Shown: in pieces, positions 8,591 through 16,985 of the stretch
How the letters are laid out: every line of letters starts with the position of its first letter
How positions within the stretch are numbered: the first letter of the stretch is position 1
NCBI RefSeq assembly: GCF_016907925.1
Contig: NZ_JAFBCZ010000010.1
Coordinates: 105,965 to 169,964, forward strand
Source: Herpetosiphon giganteus
GTDB lineage: Bacteria; Chloroflexota; Chloroflexia; Chloroflexales; Herpetosiphonaceae
Direction: 5' to 3'
Length of the DNA: 64,000 bases
Position numbers and translations under genes: made by a program
Notes under the pieces: generated by a model
What the model was told of the DNA's origin: nothing
Database searches by the model: none
Seen by the model: the letters and a program-made list of their open reading frames with translations, nothing else

Positions 8591-9508
8591 ATGAAGCAGG
8601 CTGTTGGAGATTCAGCGGTTTCTTCGCCAAGCCATAACCCCGATCCAGCGGCCAATCGCCAACGCTGGTTTGGAATTACGGCCATGATCATCTCGGCAAT
8701 GGCCTTTGGTTGGCTGGGAGTGTTTGCGCGGCTAGCCTACGACGATGGCACTGAGCCAATTACGGTCTTATGTTTGCGATTCACTATCGCTGCAATTGTG
8801 ATGCATGGCATGCTGCGCCTGCGCGGTGAACGGCTCCCACGGGGCAAGCTGCTAATTGGCTTAATCTTGTTGGGCGGGATTGGTTATGTAGGCCAGTCGC
8901 TTGCCTATTTTGTGGCGCTCACCATGGCCTCGGCAGGCTTGGTTGCCGTATTGCTCTACCTCTATCCTGGACTGGTTACGCTGCTCGCCGTGGTGTTCTT
9001 CAAGGAACGCTTGACTACATGGAAACTGCTAGCCTTGACGCTTGCCTTGGCTGGCACAGCGTTGGCAATCGGCCCGATCGGTGGCGGCAAGCCACTTGGC
9101 ATCATGCTTGGCATCGCTGCAGCGGTGATCTACGCCATCTATATCACAGTGGGCAGCCAAATTACCGCCAGCGCTGGAGCTATTCCCGCATCGACGGTCA
9201 TTATGAGCGCAGCGGCGGTCGTGTATACAGGCATTATGCTGGCTCGCGGCCCAGTCTGGCCAGCAAGTATCAACGGCTGGCTGGCAATTGTCGGTATTGC
9301 GCTGGTTGCCACCGTGCTGGCAATTGTGATGTTCTTTGTTGGGCTTGAACGGATTGGCCCAACCGCCGCCTCAACGATCTCTGCATTGGAGCCGTTGGTT
9401 TCGGTTGGCGCAGCGGTTGTTGTGCTCCACGAGCCAATTAGCATCTGGCAACTTGGTGGTGGCCTGCTGATTCTGACTGCGGTTGTGTTGTTGGCACGCA
9501 ATTCGTAG
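8591..9508 (+). CDS. EamA-family (DMT superfamily) transporter
   Basis: Ten-helix drug/metabolite exporter-like protein, 305 residues, with two EamA repeats of about 140 residues each. The first repeat includes LRFTIAAIVMHGM and the typical ending LYLYPGLVTLLAVVFFKERL; the second ends ALEPLVSVGAAVVVLHEPI. These family hallmarks precede the last helix of each repeat. The N-terminal 25 residues are polar and cytoplasmic. AAAGGAT precedes the ATG. It stands alone between the tRNA terminator and a second hairpin. Substrate is not predictable. Confidence 0.9.
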   Translation: MKQAVGDSAVSSPSHNPDPAANRQRWFGITAMIISAMAFGWLGVFARLAYDDGTEPITVLCLRFTIAAIVMHGMLRLRGERLPRGKLLIGLILLGGIGYVGQSLAYFVALTMASAGLVAVLLYLYPGLVTLLAVVFFKERLTTWKLLALTLALAGTALAIGPIGGGKPLGIMLGIAAAVIYAIYITVGSQITASAGAIPASTVIMSAAAVVYTGIMLARGPVWPASINGWLAIVGIALVATVLAIVMFFVGLERIGPTAASTISALEPLVSVGAAVVVLHEPISIWQLGGGLLILTAVVLLARNS

Positions 9509-9563
9509 ACATATCTGCTGCCTAACTAAAACCAAGCACCATTATTCGCGCTAGTTTAAACGC

Positions 9564-9595
9564 AGAGCGATCGATAGCGAACCATCGATCGCTCT
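9564..9595. terminator. Hairpin after the EamA gene
   Basis: Perfect 12 bp inverted repeat AGAGCGATCGAT / ATCGATCGCTCT with an 8-base loop, between two convergent genes. There is no strong T-run, so it may be a weak or bidirectional terminator. Confidence 0.6.
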
Positions 9596-9657
9596 ATTGA
9601 TTAATGAAGCATCATGATCGCAATGCTCCATCAATGTTTAGGCCAATTTGATGACCA

Positions 9658-10899
9658 CTATTCAGAGCGGCCTACAAATGGCAAATACAATTTCCAACTT
9701 AGCGGAGTTATAGTCGGCGATGTGATGGTGACGGTTGTTGTTGGAGTGCTGGTTGGTGTGGTGCTGGTTGGCGTGGTTGATGGTGGAGTGCTGGTTGGCG
9801 TAGTAGTGGTTGCCGTCACGCTCGGTGGAGTGGTTGCAGTTGGCGTGATGGTTAAGGTCGGCGTAATCGTGACAATTGGTGTGATGCTTACGGTTGGCGT
9901 TACAGTTGGAGTAATCGTTGCCGTCGGCGTTACGGTTGCGGTTGGAATGATGGTTGCCGTCGGCGTTACGGTTGCCGTTGGCGTAACCGTTGCGGTTGGA
10001 AGGATGGTCGCGGTCGGCGTGATGGTTGCCGTCGGTGTGACCGTTGCCGTCGGCGTGATGGTTGCGGTTGGGGTAAAAGTAGGAACGAGCGTAGCAGTTG
10101 CTGTTGGATCAGGAAAGCCAGTAAACAAGATTATGTATAGGGCACTATTTGCCCCTATATTGCGCGCATCACTGGACAGAAAATTGAAATCGGTTTGCCC
10201 ATTAACGTTGCGATAATAGCCATAGTTTGGCGCAGCTAACGGTACCGAACCAGCGGCAAAGGCAGGAGCACCTGCACCACCACGAATTGCTGGGGTCAGA
10301 TTTGTCGTATCAACAAGGCCCGCACCGCTATCACCACGAATATTGATCGTCACACCATGGTTGTTGATGCCACTTAAGGTCAGCGGATCAGTCAATGGAA
10401 CAGTGACATCATAAACAAGATTAGCACCTAGGCTACCGCCCCCAAGATCAAAACTGAGTAAACCGCCAACTGGGGTTGTAAACACCCGTGTATTGGTAGC
10501 ATTAAAACTATCCCAAAATTGAATCCGAACTTCAATTTTAGTATAGGTGGTTGCTGAGAGCGAGACCAGCCCAAACTGGAGTGCTGTAATATCGCTTGCT
10601 GATGCCAAATTGAATGCTTGCCCGATATAGGTGCGAGGTGCAGTCGCCGCACCGATAAAATTATTAGCCCCAGTAATAGTATCGAAGATTGGCGTAACTG
10701 CCTGCGGCGGACGAGCACTCGTCAGCAACGAGCCGCCATGTTTAAGTTGAGTTGATGCAGTATCAGGCGCAACTTCAGGCAAGCCTTGGGCCTGACGAGT
10801 AGCGCTGGTTGTCGTTGGCGAAACTGCCAAGCCGGCAAGCAGCGCTAACAAACACCCAACAGCACTCAAAATTCCCAACTGGCGATGGATTCGATTCAT
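9658..10899 (-). CDS. Secreted protein with Thr-Pro repeat and C-terminal YLP tail
   Basis: 413 residues. A signal peptide (about residues 1-30) is followed by about 230 residues that I do not recognise; they contain beta-rich stretches such as VRIQFWDSFNATNTRVFTT. Then comes a long TPTAT[IV]TPTAT repeat of about 120 residues and the tail WKLYLPFVGRSE. The repeat has a six-residue (18 bp) period and is probably an extended, possibly glycosylated linker. Two other secreted proteins here end with the same YLP motif, which suggests a sorting or anchoring signal. The antisense reading frame over the repeat is a shadow of its period. Function unknown; export is well supported. Confidence 0.85.
   Translation of the reverse strand: MNRIHRQLGILSAVGCLLALLAGLAVSPTTTSATRQAQGLPEVAPDTASTQLKHGGSLLTSARPPQAVTPIFDTITGANNFIGAATAPRTYIGQAFNLASASDITALQFGLVSLSATTYTKIEVRIQFWDSFNATNTRVFTTPVGGLLSFDLGGGSLGANLVYDVTVPLTDPLTLSGINNHGVTINIRGDSGAGLVDTTNLTPAIRGGAGAPAFAAGSVPLAAPNYGYYRNVNGQTDFNFLSSDARNIGANSALYIILFTGFPDPTATATLVPTFTPTATITPTATVTPTATITPTATILPTATVTPTATVTPTATIIPTATVTPTATITPTVTPTVSITPIVTITPTLTITPTATTPPSVTATTTTPTSTPPSTTPTSTTPTSTPTTTVTITSPTITPLSWKLYLPFVGRSE
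9735..10085 (-). repeat. 18 bp-period coding repeat (Thr-Pro linker)
   Basis: Imperfect tandem repeat with 18 bp period inside the secreted protein, encoding TPTATI/TPTATV units. Such repeats can change copy number by slippage. Confidence 0.8.
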
Positions 10900-11056
10900 G
10901 GATACCTCCTATATCGCATGGTACCTAGCTTCAGCCGAAGCCAGCTAGCTAACTAGCAATGATGAGACCACAGAATCAATAGCATACGCGCAGCATTGAC
11001 CATAAGCTCCTGCTAGGAGGCATCAATTCCAACTAATTGGACTGCTCTCACTGAGA

Positions 11057-12106
11057 TTAAATTGGGCTATAACGCCATAGATGCACCGTACAACCACGCA
11101 ACGAGGCCGCTAAATAGCTGCCGCTTGGATCCCATTCAAGGATGAATGGAATCATGATCGCTCTTCCGCCAACGTCCGCAACGTCAGTTATAACCGTTGC
11201 GAGATGTTTCCCATGGCGATCCCAACATTGAATCTGATTATTCCAGGCTGCGATCGCCAAGAAATCGCCACTTGGATGCCATGCGAAAGCCATTACGAGC
11301 GCATTCAATTCAATGCCGATGCTCTGACCATTCAAATTGCGTATTTGGAGTTTGGTTTGATTGGCTTGGGCTAAAACAGTGCCATCTGGCGACCAGCCAA
11401 AACAGCGGCCATGTTCCCACTCCCGTTGATCACTGTCCAGTTCCCATTGATCAAGCATTTGGCCTGCGCGATCTATCAAGAGCACTGTGAATTGGGTTCG
11501 AAGCGCAAACATTCGCGAACTAGGATGCCAAACAATTTCAAGCACCCTGCTACTTTGGCGAGGTTTGATGCTCGTTTGCGTCACGAGTTGGCCATTCCGC
11601 TGCCAAATACGCAACTCAATGACATTTAAGGTGGATTGGTTCCAGGCAGCTACCAGATATTCGCCATCCGCCGACCAAGCTAGATTATCCTTAAACTCTT
11701 CTGGCGCTAGATTCTGACCAAGCCCATAACTCGTAGCACTCGCTAAATCCCATACTTGCCAAAAATTCTGTTTGGCGCTATAGCTGACTACTTGGGGATA
11801 GACTGGATTCCAGGCCATGCGCGAGCCTAGTATTTGACGGATCAAACGACCATGTGGATTCCATAATTGAATAACATTGGTTCGCACTGCTAGCAATGTG
11901 CCATTCAGCACCCATTGCAGTTCCTCCACATAGCTCTGGCACTTTAATTTAGTTTGCAATTGACCATCAGCATTCCAAATTGTCACATCATGGCGTTTTT
12001 TGTAATCTAAGGTTGAGCCAGTTGCTAATAGCGCCTGATGGGGATGCCATGCGATTGGATTTGGCGTATAGCCCCATTTACCACATTGCCGATGATAGTT
12101 AATCAT
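11057..12106 (-). CDS. WD40-repeat-like protein
   Basis: 349 residues with repeated units of about 40-45 residues of the WD40/beta-propeller type: IAWHPHQALLATGS, LAWSADGEYLVAAW, FGWSPDGTVLAQAN, FAWHPSGDFLAIAAW, LEWDPSGSYLAAS. Most units end in a variation of V.LW or IRIWQ. Six to seven blades are likely. There is no signal peptide or membrane segment, so it is probably a cytoplasmic protein-interaction scaffold. An AAGGATTGCGATA leader precedes the ATG. It is divergent from the Nudix gene. No partner can be named. Confidence 0.8.
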   Translation of the reverse strand: MINYHRQCGKWGYTPNPIAWHPHQALLATGSTLDYKKRHDVTIWNADGQLQTKLKCQSYVEELQWVLNGTLLAVRTNVIQLWNPHGRLIRQILGSRMAWNPVYPQVVSYSAKQNFWQVWDLASATSYGLGQNLAPEEFKDNLAWSADGEYLVAAWNQSTLNVIELRIWQRNGQLVTQTSIKPRQSSRVLEIVWHPSSRMFALRTQFTVLLIDRAGQMLDQWELDSDQREWEHGRCFGWSPDGTVLAQANQTKLQIRNLNGQSIGIELNALVMAFAWHPSGDFLAIAAWNNQIQCWDRHGKHLATVITDVADVGGRAIMIPFILEWDPSGSYLAASLRGCTVHLWRYSPI

Positions 12107-12192
12107 TATCGCAATCCTTAAAATTTGCAGCCTTGATTATAATGTGAGGAAGATTGAGTAGTTGTAGCGCTGATTATAAGGCGAGGAAATCA

Positions 12193-12684
12193 ATGCAGCA
12201 CCCTACGTGGCAGATTAATACGCATCAACAAACATGGTATGTGCGTTGGCAACCCGCCGATAGCGAGCCAGCAGGCAACGCTCATGGCTCAGCTGGCATT
12301 TGCCTCACGCCTGAACGCCAAATTGTAGTGGTGAGCCAAAATGGCCGTGATTGGGATGTGCCAGCAGGCCGCAGCGAAGTGGGCGAATCGTGGGCAGCAA
12401 CCTTGCAGCGTGAAGTGGCCGAAGAAGCATGTGCGATGGTTCAAAGCGCCAGCTTATTGGGCTTTTGCCAAAGCCAATGTTTGGCTGGAACAGAACAAGG
12501 ACTCATTTTAGTCCGAGCGTTTTGGCTGGCCCAGGTTACAATCCAAGCATGGCAGCCACAATTCGAAATGATTGAACGCCGGATTATTGCTCTAAGCGAA
12601 ATTTGGGGCTACCTGCCACAGGCCTATCTACCAGTATATCGCCATGTATTGCAGGTAGCCTCATTGTTTATTGAAGTCGATTAG
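12193..12684 (+). CDS. Nudix hydrolase
   Basis: 163 residues from the ATG at 12193, which has GAGG six bases upstream; a TTG 13 codons earlier is unlikely. The Nudix box is visible as GRSEVGESWAATLQREVAEE, with the metal-binding REVAEE core. The usual Gly after EE is Ala, a modest deviation. The family cleaves nucleoside-diphosphate-linked compounds; the substrate is not predictable. Confidence 0.85.
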   Translation: MQHPTWQINTHQQTWYVRWQPADSEPAGNAHGSAGICLTPERQIVVVSQNGRDWDVPAGRSEVGESWAATLQREVAEEACAMVQSASLLGFCQSQCLAGTEQGLILVRAFWLAQVTIQAWQPQFEMIERRIIALSEIWGYLPQAYLPVYRHVLQVASLFIEVD

Positions 12685-12717
12685 ATTAAGTGTTCCGCTC
12701 AGCACTAGCCATCGAAT

Positions 12718-13395
12718 TTAGCGCATCCAGCGACTAAAACTCAACTCCCATACGACGATTAAATTATTCAATTGAGATAGTAATAAGCTCACTACAATAA
12801 ATGTAAGACAGCGAAACAGCACATATACTTGAATTTTCCGAGTATAGATTAAACCAAAGCCATAGCTAAATAATCCTAGCAGCATAAGCACTGGCAGTAG
12901 ATTCCATCCTTTTGATAACCAGTACAATAAAGGAATCGATACGACTGTAATCATTATCATTTTGACCAGCATATATTCAGGTTGAAGTGGTAATGTCGAT
13001 TGGCTAATATGTTTAAACAAAATTGTGATAAAACCAAACGATGATACGATTACGAATATTATTGTTATCAATAGAGGTAACAATCTTGCAGTTGTTGATG
13101 CATTAATAAACATAGACGATGTATAAAATGGTATTAGTAAACTCAGTGAGAAAAATAAATTTCTCCAGCCATACGTTTTACGATCAAAATCAATCGTATC
13201 AATCATCTCTGGCAAATGATCAAGCCCATAGCCGAAAAAGATAACTCCTGCAAAGATAAGTAGCTTTAGAAATAATACCCAATTTGAGGCTACTAATATT
13301 GAAGTCGGCAACATAATCATCCCAAGGATGATACATGGCAAGGATAGAATCAAGAAAAGGTACGGGCGTGGTTGGTTAATTAAACGCTTGAACAT
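12718..13395 (-). CDS. Membrane protein of unknown function, AT-rich
   Basis: 225 residues, nearly all hydrophobic, with about six or seven membrane segments (for example YLFLILSLPCIILGMIMLPT and NLFFSLSLLIPFYTSSMFI). I do not recognise the family. Its A+T content and Ile/Leu usage are clearly higher than in neighbouring genes, which suggests later acquisition or weak codon selection. Repeat tracts lie upstream. The ATG follows a GAGGAGAA leader. Real gene status is likely because the frame is long and coherent. Confidence 0.65.
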   Translation of the reverse strand: MFKRLINQPRPYLFLILSLPCIILGMIMLPTSILVASNWVLFLKLLIFAGVIFFGYGLDHLPEMIDTIDFDRKTYGWRNLFFSLSLLIPFYTSSMFINASTTARLLPLLITIIFVIVSSFGFITILFKHISQSTLPLQPEYMLVKMIMITVVSIPLLYWLSKGWNLLPVLMLLGLFSYGFGLIYTRKIQVYVLFRCLTFIVVSLLLSQLNNLIVVWELSFSRWMR

Positions 13396-13929
13396 ACGTT
13401 CTCCTCAGTAAATCAGCTGATTAGTTGGATAATATTCTCAGTAAACCCCTGCTACTACGTGCAGCGTGGCTTAAGGTTCCATAAATTCCCAAAACCTAGA
13501 TTCTAACCCTAATGTTACATTGGATGGGCAAGCAGTGGCATGCCCTCACCCCCAGCCCCGCTCCCACTGAACGCGGGCGAGGGGAGCACAGAATTGTGGT
13601 TCCCCTGCGTCCGTTCGACAGGCACGGGGGTGAGAGGAAATCAGTGGTTAAGTGATGTACTATTATATCTAACGCCTATGCTCTTTTGCTTCTGATTTTT
13701 GGCTGCCTCCCTCATCCTTCATCTTTTGCATTGGCCCAGAGTGGCTCAAATTATTCTTTCCCAAAGCCAATAGACAATAGCCAATAGACTGATCCCTTTT
13801 TCCTTCTGATTTTTGACTTTTGCTTTGGCATTTCATCCTTCATCCCTCATCCTTCATCCTTTCAAAATTGCCCCTTGACTCTATAGCATAGTATAGGGTT
13901 TATGCTAGGCATCAGAAAGGATTTGAGCG
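13396..13929. repeat. Intergenic region with a REPIN-like palindrome and heptad tracts
   Basis: No gene in the first 530 bp. A GC-rich palindromic element with CCCTCACCCCC at one end and GGGGGTGAG at the other lies at about 13541-13638. It is followed by short-period tracts: CCAATAGAC units (about 13768-13790), CTTTTGA units, and CATCCTT/CATCCCT heptads (about 13835-13862). Confidence 0.7.
13875..13906 (+). promoter_or_regulatory. MerR-type promoter with 20 bp spacer
   Basis: TTGACT (13875-13880) and TATGCT (13901-13906) are 20 bp apart, the overlong spacing typical of MerR-controlled promoters. Between them is an imperfect dyad ACTCTATA / TATAGGGT (13878-13885 and 13892-13899). It sits directly upstream of the merR-family gene, implying autoregulation. 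Confidence 0.65.
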
Positions 13930-14340
13930 ATGCAAATAGGTCAAGTAGCCCGCCGCTGTGGCGTAAGTGTCCAAACTGTCCGTTTGTATGAACGCATGGG
14001 CCTGATCGAAACCGCCCAACGCCGCGAATCAGGCTATCGCGATTATGCGGGCACTGTGATTGCGCGCATTTTGGCAATCAAGCAAGGTCAAGCACTTGGC
14101 TTTAGTTTGCGCGAAATGGGCATGTTTCTGCAACTCAGCCCGCAAACCACCGAGCAAGCGTTGATTGAGCAATTCGTTGAGCAAAAAGTGCAGCAAATTG
14201 AGCAAACGATTCAACAGTTTCAACGTTTGCGCTTGGCGCTCGAAGAATTTGCCGCTCGTTCCGCCGACGACCCACGCGAATGCCCAGTTATTTATGCTTT
14301 GGCCGAGATGGCCTGTGTACAAGGAGTTTCTGATGCCTAG
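13930..14340 (+). CDS. MerR-family transcriptional regulator
   Basis: 136 residues. The N-terminal winged helix begins MQIGQVARRCGVSVQTVRLYERMGL, cut here to MQIGQVARRCGVSVQTVRLY, the MerR signature. A coiled-coil dimerisation helix rich in Gln and Glu follows (about residues 80-115). The C-terminus has two cysteines, in DDPRECPVIYALAEMACVQG, a possible metal- or redox-sensing pair, but there is no CxnC layout diagnostic of a particular ion. It overlaps the next gene by eight bases, so the small membrane protein downstream is its likely target. Confidence 0.88.
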   Translation: MQIGQVARRCGVSVQTVRLYERMGLIETAQRRESGYRDYAGTVIARILAIKQGQALGFSLREMGMFLQLSPQTTEQALIEQFVEQKVQQIEQTIQQFQRLRLALEEFAARSADDPRECPVIYALAEMACVQGVSDA

Positions 14341-14728
14341 AACAACCCAAAGTTTACGCTGGTTTGGTTGGTATGCGCTTAGCACTGGTCTGTTGGCGGC
14401 GCTCGCGCCAAATCTTATTTTGGGGCTTTTTGGCTTGCCAGCAACTAGCGAAGTTTGGCCACGGGTGGCGGGCATGCTCATTGGCTTTATCGGCGTATTG
14501 CACATGAATGTTAGCCCAATCAATCTGCAACGCTATGCCTTAGCGACGGTGGTGTTGCGGCTCAGCGTGCCATTGATCTTTGGTTGGTGGGTCATCAGAG
14601 GGCTTGGGCCATGGCAATTGCTGTTTTTTGCTGGCGCTGATGTGGTTGGGGCACTGGCAACCTTGTGGGGCTTGCGGGTTGATCAACAAACGGGCAATTC
14701 ACGCCAAACTAGCGCAATTGCCCGCTAA
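14333..14728 (+). CDS. Small four-helix membrane protein co-transcribed with MerR regulator
   Basis: 131 residues from the ATG at 14333, with AAGGAG seven bases upstream inside the end of the merR gene. A longer frame opens at 14165 within merR but has no ribosome site. Four hydrophobic segments are visible (around 10-30, 45-62, 70-90 and 95-115). I do not recognise the family with certainty; it has the size and layout of DoxX-like or DUF-type integral membrane proteins. Its coupling to a MerR sensor suggests induction by a metal, drug or oxidant. Confidence 0.75.
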   Translation: MPRTTQSLRWFGWYALSTGLLAALAPNLILGLFGLPATSEVWPRVAGMLIGFIGVLHMNVSPINLQRYALATVVLRLSVPLIFGWWVIRGLGPWQLLFFAGADVVGALATLWGLRVDQQTGNSRQTSAIAR

Positions 14729-14733
14729 AAAAG

Positions 14734-15996
14734 CTAATCGCGAACGTGGCCAGCGCCGCGCACAATCCATTTATACGAGGTCAATTCGCGCAAGGCCATC
14801 GGGCCGCGAGCATGCAATTTTTGGGTGCTGATCGCAATTTCAGCGCCCAAGCCCAATTGCGAGCCATCGGTGAAACGGGTTGAAGAATTGGCATACACGA
14901 CCGCCGAATCAACTTCATTCAAAAAGCGCTCGATTGCCGTTGGGTCTTGCGACAAAATCGTGTCGGAATGGTCGGTTCCATGCTGATCGATGTGCTCAAG
15001 CGCTTGATCAAGCCCATCAACTACCCGCACTGCCAAGATTAATGCCGAAAATTCTTGGCCAAAATCATCAGGCTGGGCCGCGACTAACTGCCAATCGCTA
15101 CTACCAGCCTCGCGCAAAATCGCCAAGGATTCAGGATCGCAGCGCAATTCGACGTTGTGCTCTTGCAAGGCAGCACCCAAACGTGGCAAGATTTTAGCGG
15201 CTGCGCTGCGTTCAATCAACAAGGTTTCAAGCGAATTGCAGACACTTGGACGTTGCACTTTGGCATTGACAATGATCGGCACAACTTGATCGAGCGGCGC
15301 AGTATGGTCAACATAGGCATGGCAAACGCCAATTCCGCCAGTAATTACCGGAATCGTGGCCGTTTGGCGACAAAAATCGTGCAAGCCTGAGCCACCACGC
15401 GGAATAATCATATCGACGTAGCGATCCAATGTCAGCAAGCCACGAACCAATTCACGATCAGGATTATCGATCAATTGCAAGGCATCAGCGGGCAAATCGA
15501 CGCGTTCTAAGGCGCGGCGCAAGGCCTGCACTAACGCTGCTGCCGAACGGGTAATCTCCTTGCCGCCACGCAAAATCACCGCGCTACCAGCTTTGATGCA
15601 CAAAGCAGCCACATCGGCGGTGACATTTGGCCGCGCCTCGTAAATTACGCCGACCACGCCCAACGGCACGCGCCGCTTTTCAATGCGCAAGCCATTGGGC
15701 AGCACGCCTTGCTCAAAAACCTCGCCAACCGGATCGGGCAACACTGCCACGGTGCGCACATCGTTGGCAATTGCTTCGAGCCGTTGCTCATTGAGCAGTA
15801 AACGGTCAAGCAAAGCTGGAGTTAAGCCAGCCTCGCGACCAAGCCGCATATCAGCAGCATTAGCCGAAAGAATCGATTCACGATCAAGGCTTAGTTCTTC
15901 GGCCATCGCTTCAACGGCTGCATTGCGTTGCGCCGTAGTTGTGCGGGCCAATAATCGGGCTGCCAGCTTTGCGCGCTGACCCATTGCCTCAAGCAT
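14734..15996 (-). CDS. proA: Gamma-glutamyl phosphate reductase
   Basis: Second enzyme of proline synthesis: NADPH-dependent reduction of glutamyl-5-phosphate to the semialdehyde. 420 residues from the ATG at 15996, which has GAGGAG seven bases upstream; an ATG five codons earlier overlaps that site. Family features include [15 protein letters not shown], the RGGKE nucleotide-binding loop and the catalytic cysteine in [14 protein letters not shown]. It follows the histidine phosphatase by 25 bp and proB further upstream, so a proB-phosphatase-proA cluster is likely. It is convergent with the MerR pair, with only five bases between stops. Confidence 0.96.
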   Translation of the reverse strand: MLEAMGQRAKLAARLLARTTTAQRNAAVEAMAEELSLDRESILSANAADMRLGREAGLTPALLDRLLLNEQRLEAIANDVRTVAVLPDPVGEVFEQGVLPNGLRIEKRRVPLGVVGVIYEARPNVTADVAALCIKAGSAVILRGGKEITRSAAALVQALRRALERVDLPADALQLIDNPDRELVRGLLTLDRYVDMIIPRGGSGLHDFCRQTATIPVITGGIGVCHAYVDHTAPLDQVVPIIVNAKVQRPSVCNSLETLLIERSAAAKILPRLGAALQEHNVELRCDPESLAILREAGSSDWQLVAAQPDDFGQEFSALILAVRVVDGLDQALEHIDQHGTDHSDTILSQDPTAIERFLNEVDSAVVYANSSTRFTDGSQLGLGAEIAISTQKLHARGPMALRELTSYKWIVRGAGHVRD

Positions 15997-16021
15997 TTGG
16001 AGACTCCTCATTGACTAGCCA

Positions 16022-16717
16022 TCATAACTCGCCGAGTGGTGCTGCTGGATGATCTTCACCTTCGAGATCGCCTTCGAGTTGCCAGCGCACTGCTGCATGC
16101 AAATGCACAGCATCGTTGTAGCCGCCCAAAAACCAGCGCACCTGCCCACCCCGCTGATGCTGATACCAATGAGTCAAGGATGTATTGGTCACTTCTAGGT
16201 CAACATTCGGTTGCTCGCTGCGGGTATGTGGCCAAAAATAGCTTAATGATGATTCTATCACCCAACCATGGCAAACAATCACAATCGTTGCATCGGGATT
16301 GGCATTCAGCACCCGTTCAAAATTGGTGTGGGTGCGCAGGCAGAAGCTTTGCCACGTTTCGCCACCTGGTGATAAGGGCTTGCGCAAATCAAAATCAAAT
16401 TTGCCATAGCGTTGATTATATTCTTTCCAGCTTAGGCCATCGGCCTCGCCAACATTGAACTCGCAAAATGTCTCATCGTAGAGCAAGGGTTGGGCAAAAG
16501 CGGGCCCAATAATCTCGGCGGTTTGCATCGCCCGTGGCATCGTACTACAAATAAACAGATCGGGCACGATTTCGCGGGTTGCGATCAGCCGATCGCGCAA
16601 ATGTTCAGCTTGTTGCACGCCTAAATCGGTTAAACCGCGATCACCTTTAATGCCACCAATAATTGGCTCGACATTCACCACAGCCTGTCCGTGGCGAATC
16701 AAATATAGTTTAGCCAT
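16022..16717 (-). CDS. Histidine phosphatase (phosphoglycerate mutase-like) family protein
   Basis: 231 residues. The N-terminal RHGQAVVN motif carries the phospho-accepting histidine, and CHGWVIESS carries the second catalytic histidine. The acid residue lies in CEFNVGEADGLSW. The family includes many phosphatases of small metabolites; its position between proB and proA is suggestive but does not define a substrate. AAAGGGG lies four bases before the ATG. The start region forms one copy of a 61 bp tandem duplication that continues upstream. Confidence 0.85.
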   Translation of the reverse strand: MAKLYLIRHGQAVVNVEPIIGGIKGDRGLTDLGVQQAEHLRDRLIATREIVPDLFICSTMPRAMQTAEIIGPAFAQPLLYDETFCEFNVGEADGLSWKEYNQRYGKFDFDLRKPLSPGGETWQSFCLRTHTNFERVLNANPDATIVIVCHGWVIESSLSYFWPHTRSEQPNVDLEVTNTSLTHWYQHQRGGQVRWFLGGYNDAVHLHAAVRWQLEGDLEGEDHPAAPLGEL

Positions 16718-16985
16718 AAAACCCCTTTATAGAATTATGAAGGATGAATTATGAGGGATGAAATACTTCTTCAACCATAAAACCCCTTTATAGAATTATG
16801 AAGGATGAATTATGAGGGATGAAATACTTTTTCAGCCATTCACACCCTATTTATTAAAGAATGAAGGATGAATTTCATTGCTCACATATTCACACCTTTT
16901 TAGAAATAAGCAATAATTCAAAGCCACAAAAATCCTATCCCTCATCCCTCATCCCTCATCCCTCATCCCTCATCCTTAACAAAGG
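16714..16985. repeat. 61 bp tandem duplication and heptad tracts between proB and the phosphatase gene
   Basis: A 61 bp unit beginning CCATAAAACCCC is present at 16714 and again at 16775, nearly identical. A degenerate third copy follows. Each unit contains GGATGAA-type heptads. Further right, CCCTCAT is repeated about five times (16938-16978), and the last heptads form the end of proB. Confidence 0.8.

Noticed and set aside
9614..10216. Plus-strand open frame of 200 residues rich in Val and Gly
   Set aside because: It is antisense to the Thr/Pro-repeat gene and is made only by the 18 bp repeat period; there is no ribosome site or signal.
16735..16985. Possible CRISPR array
   Set aside because: The repeats are 7 bp or 61 bp without regular spacers and no cas genes are present.
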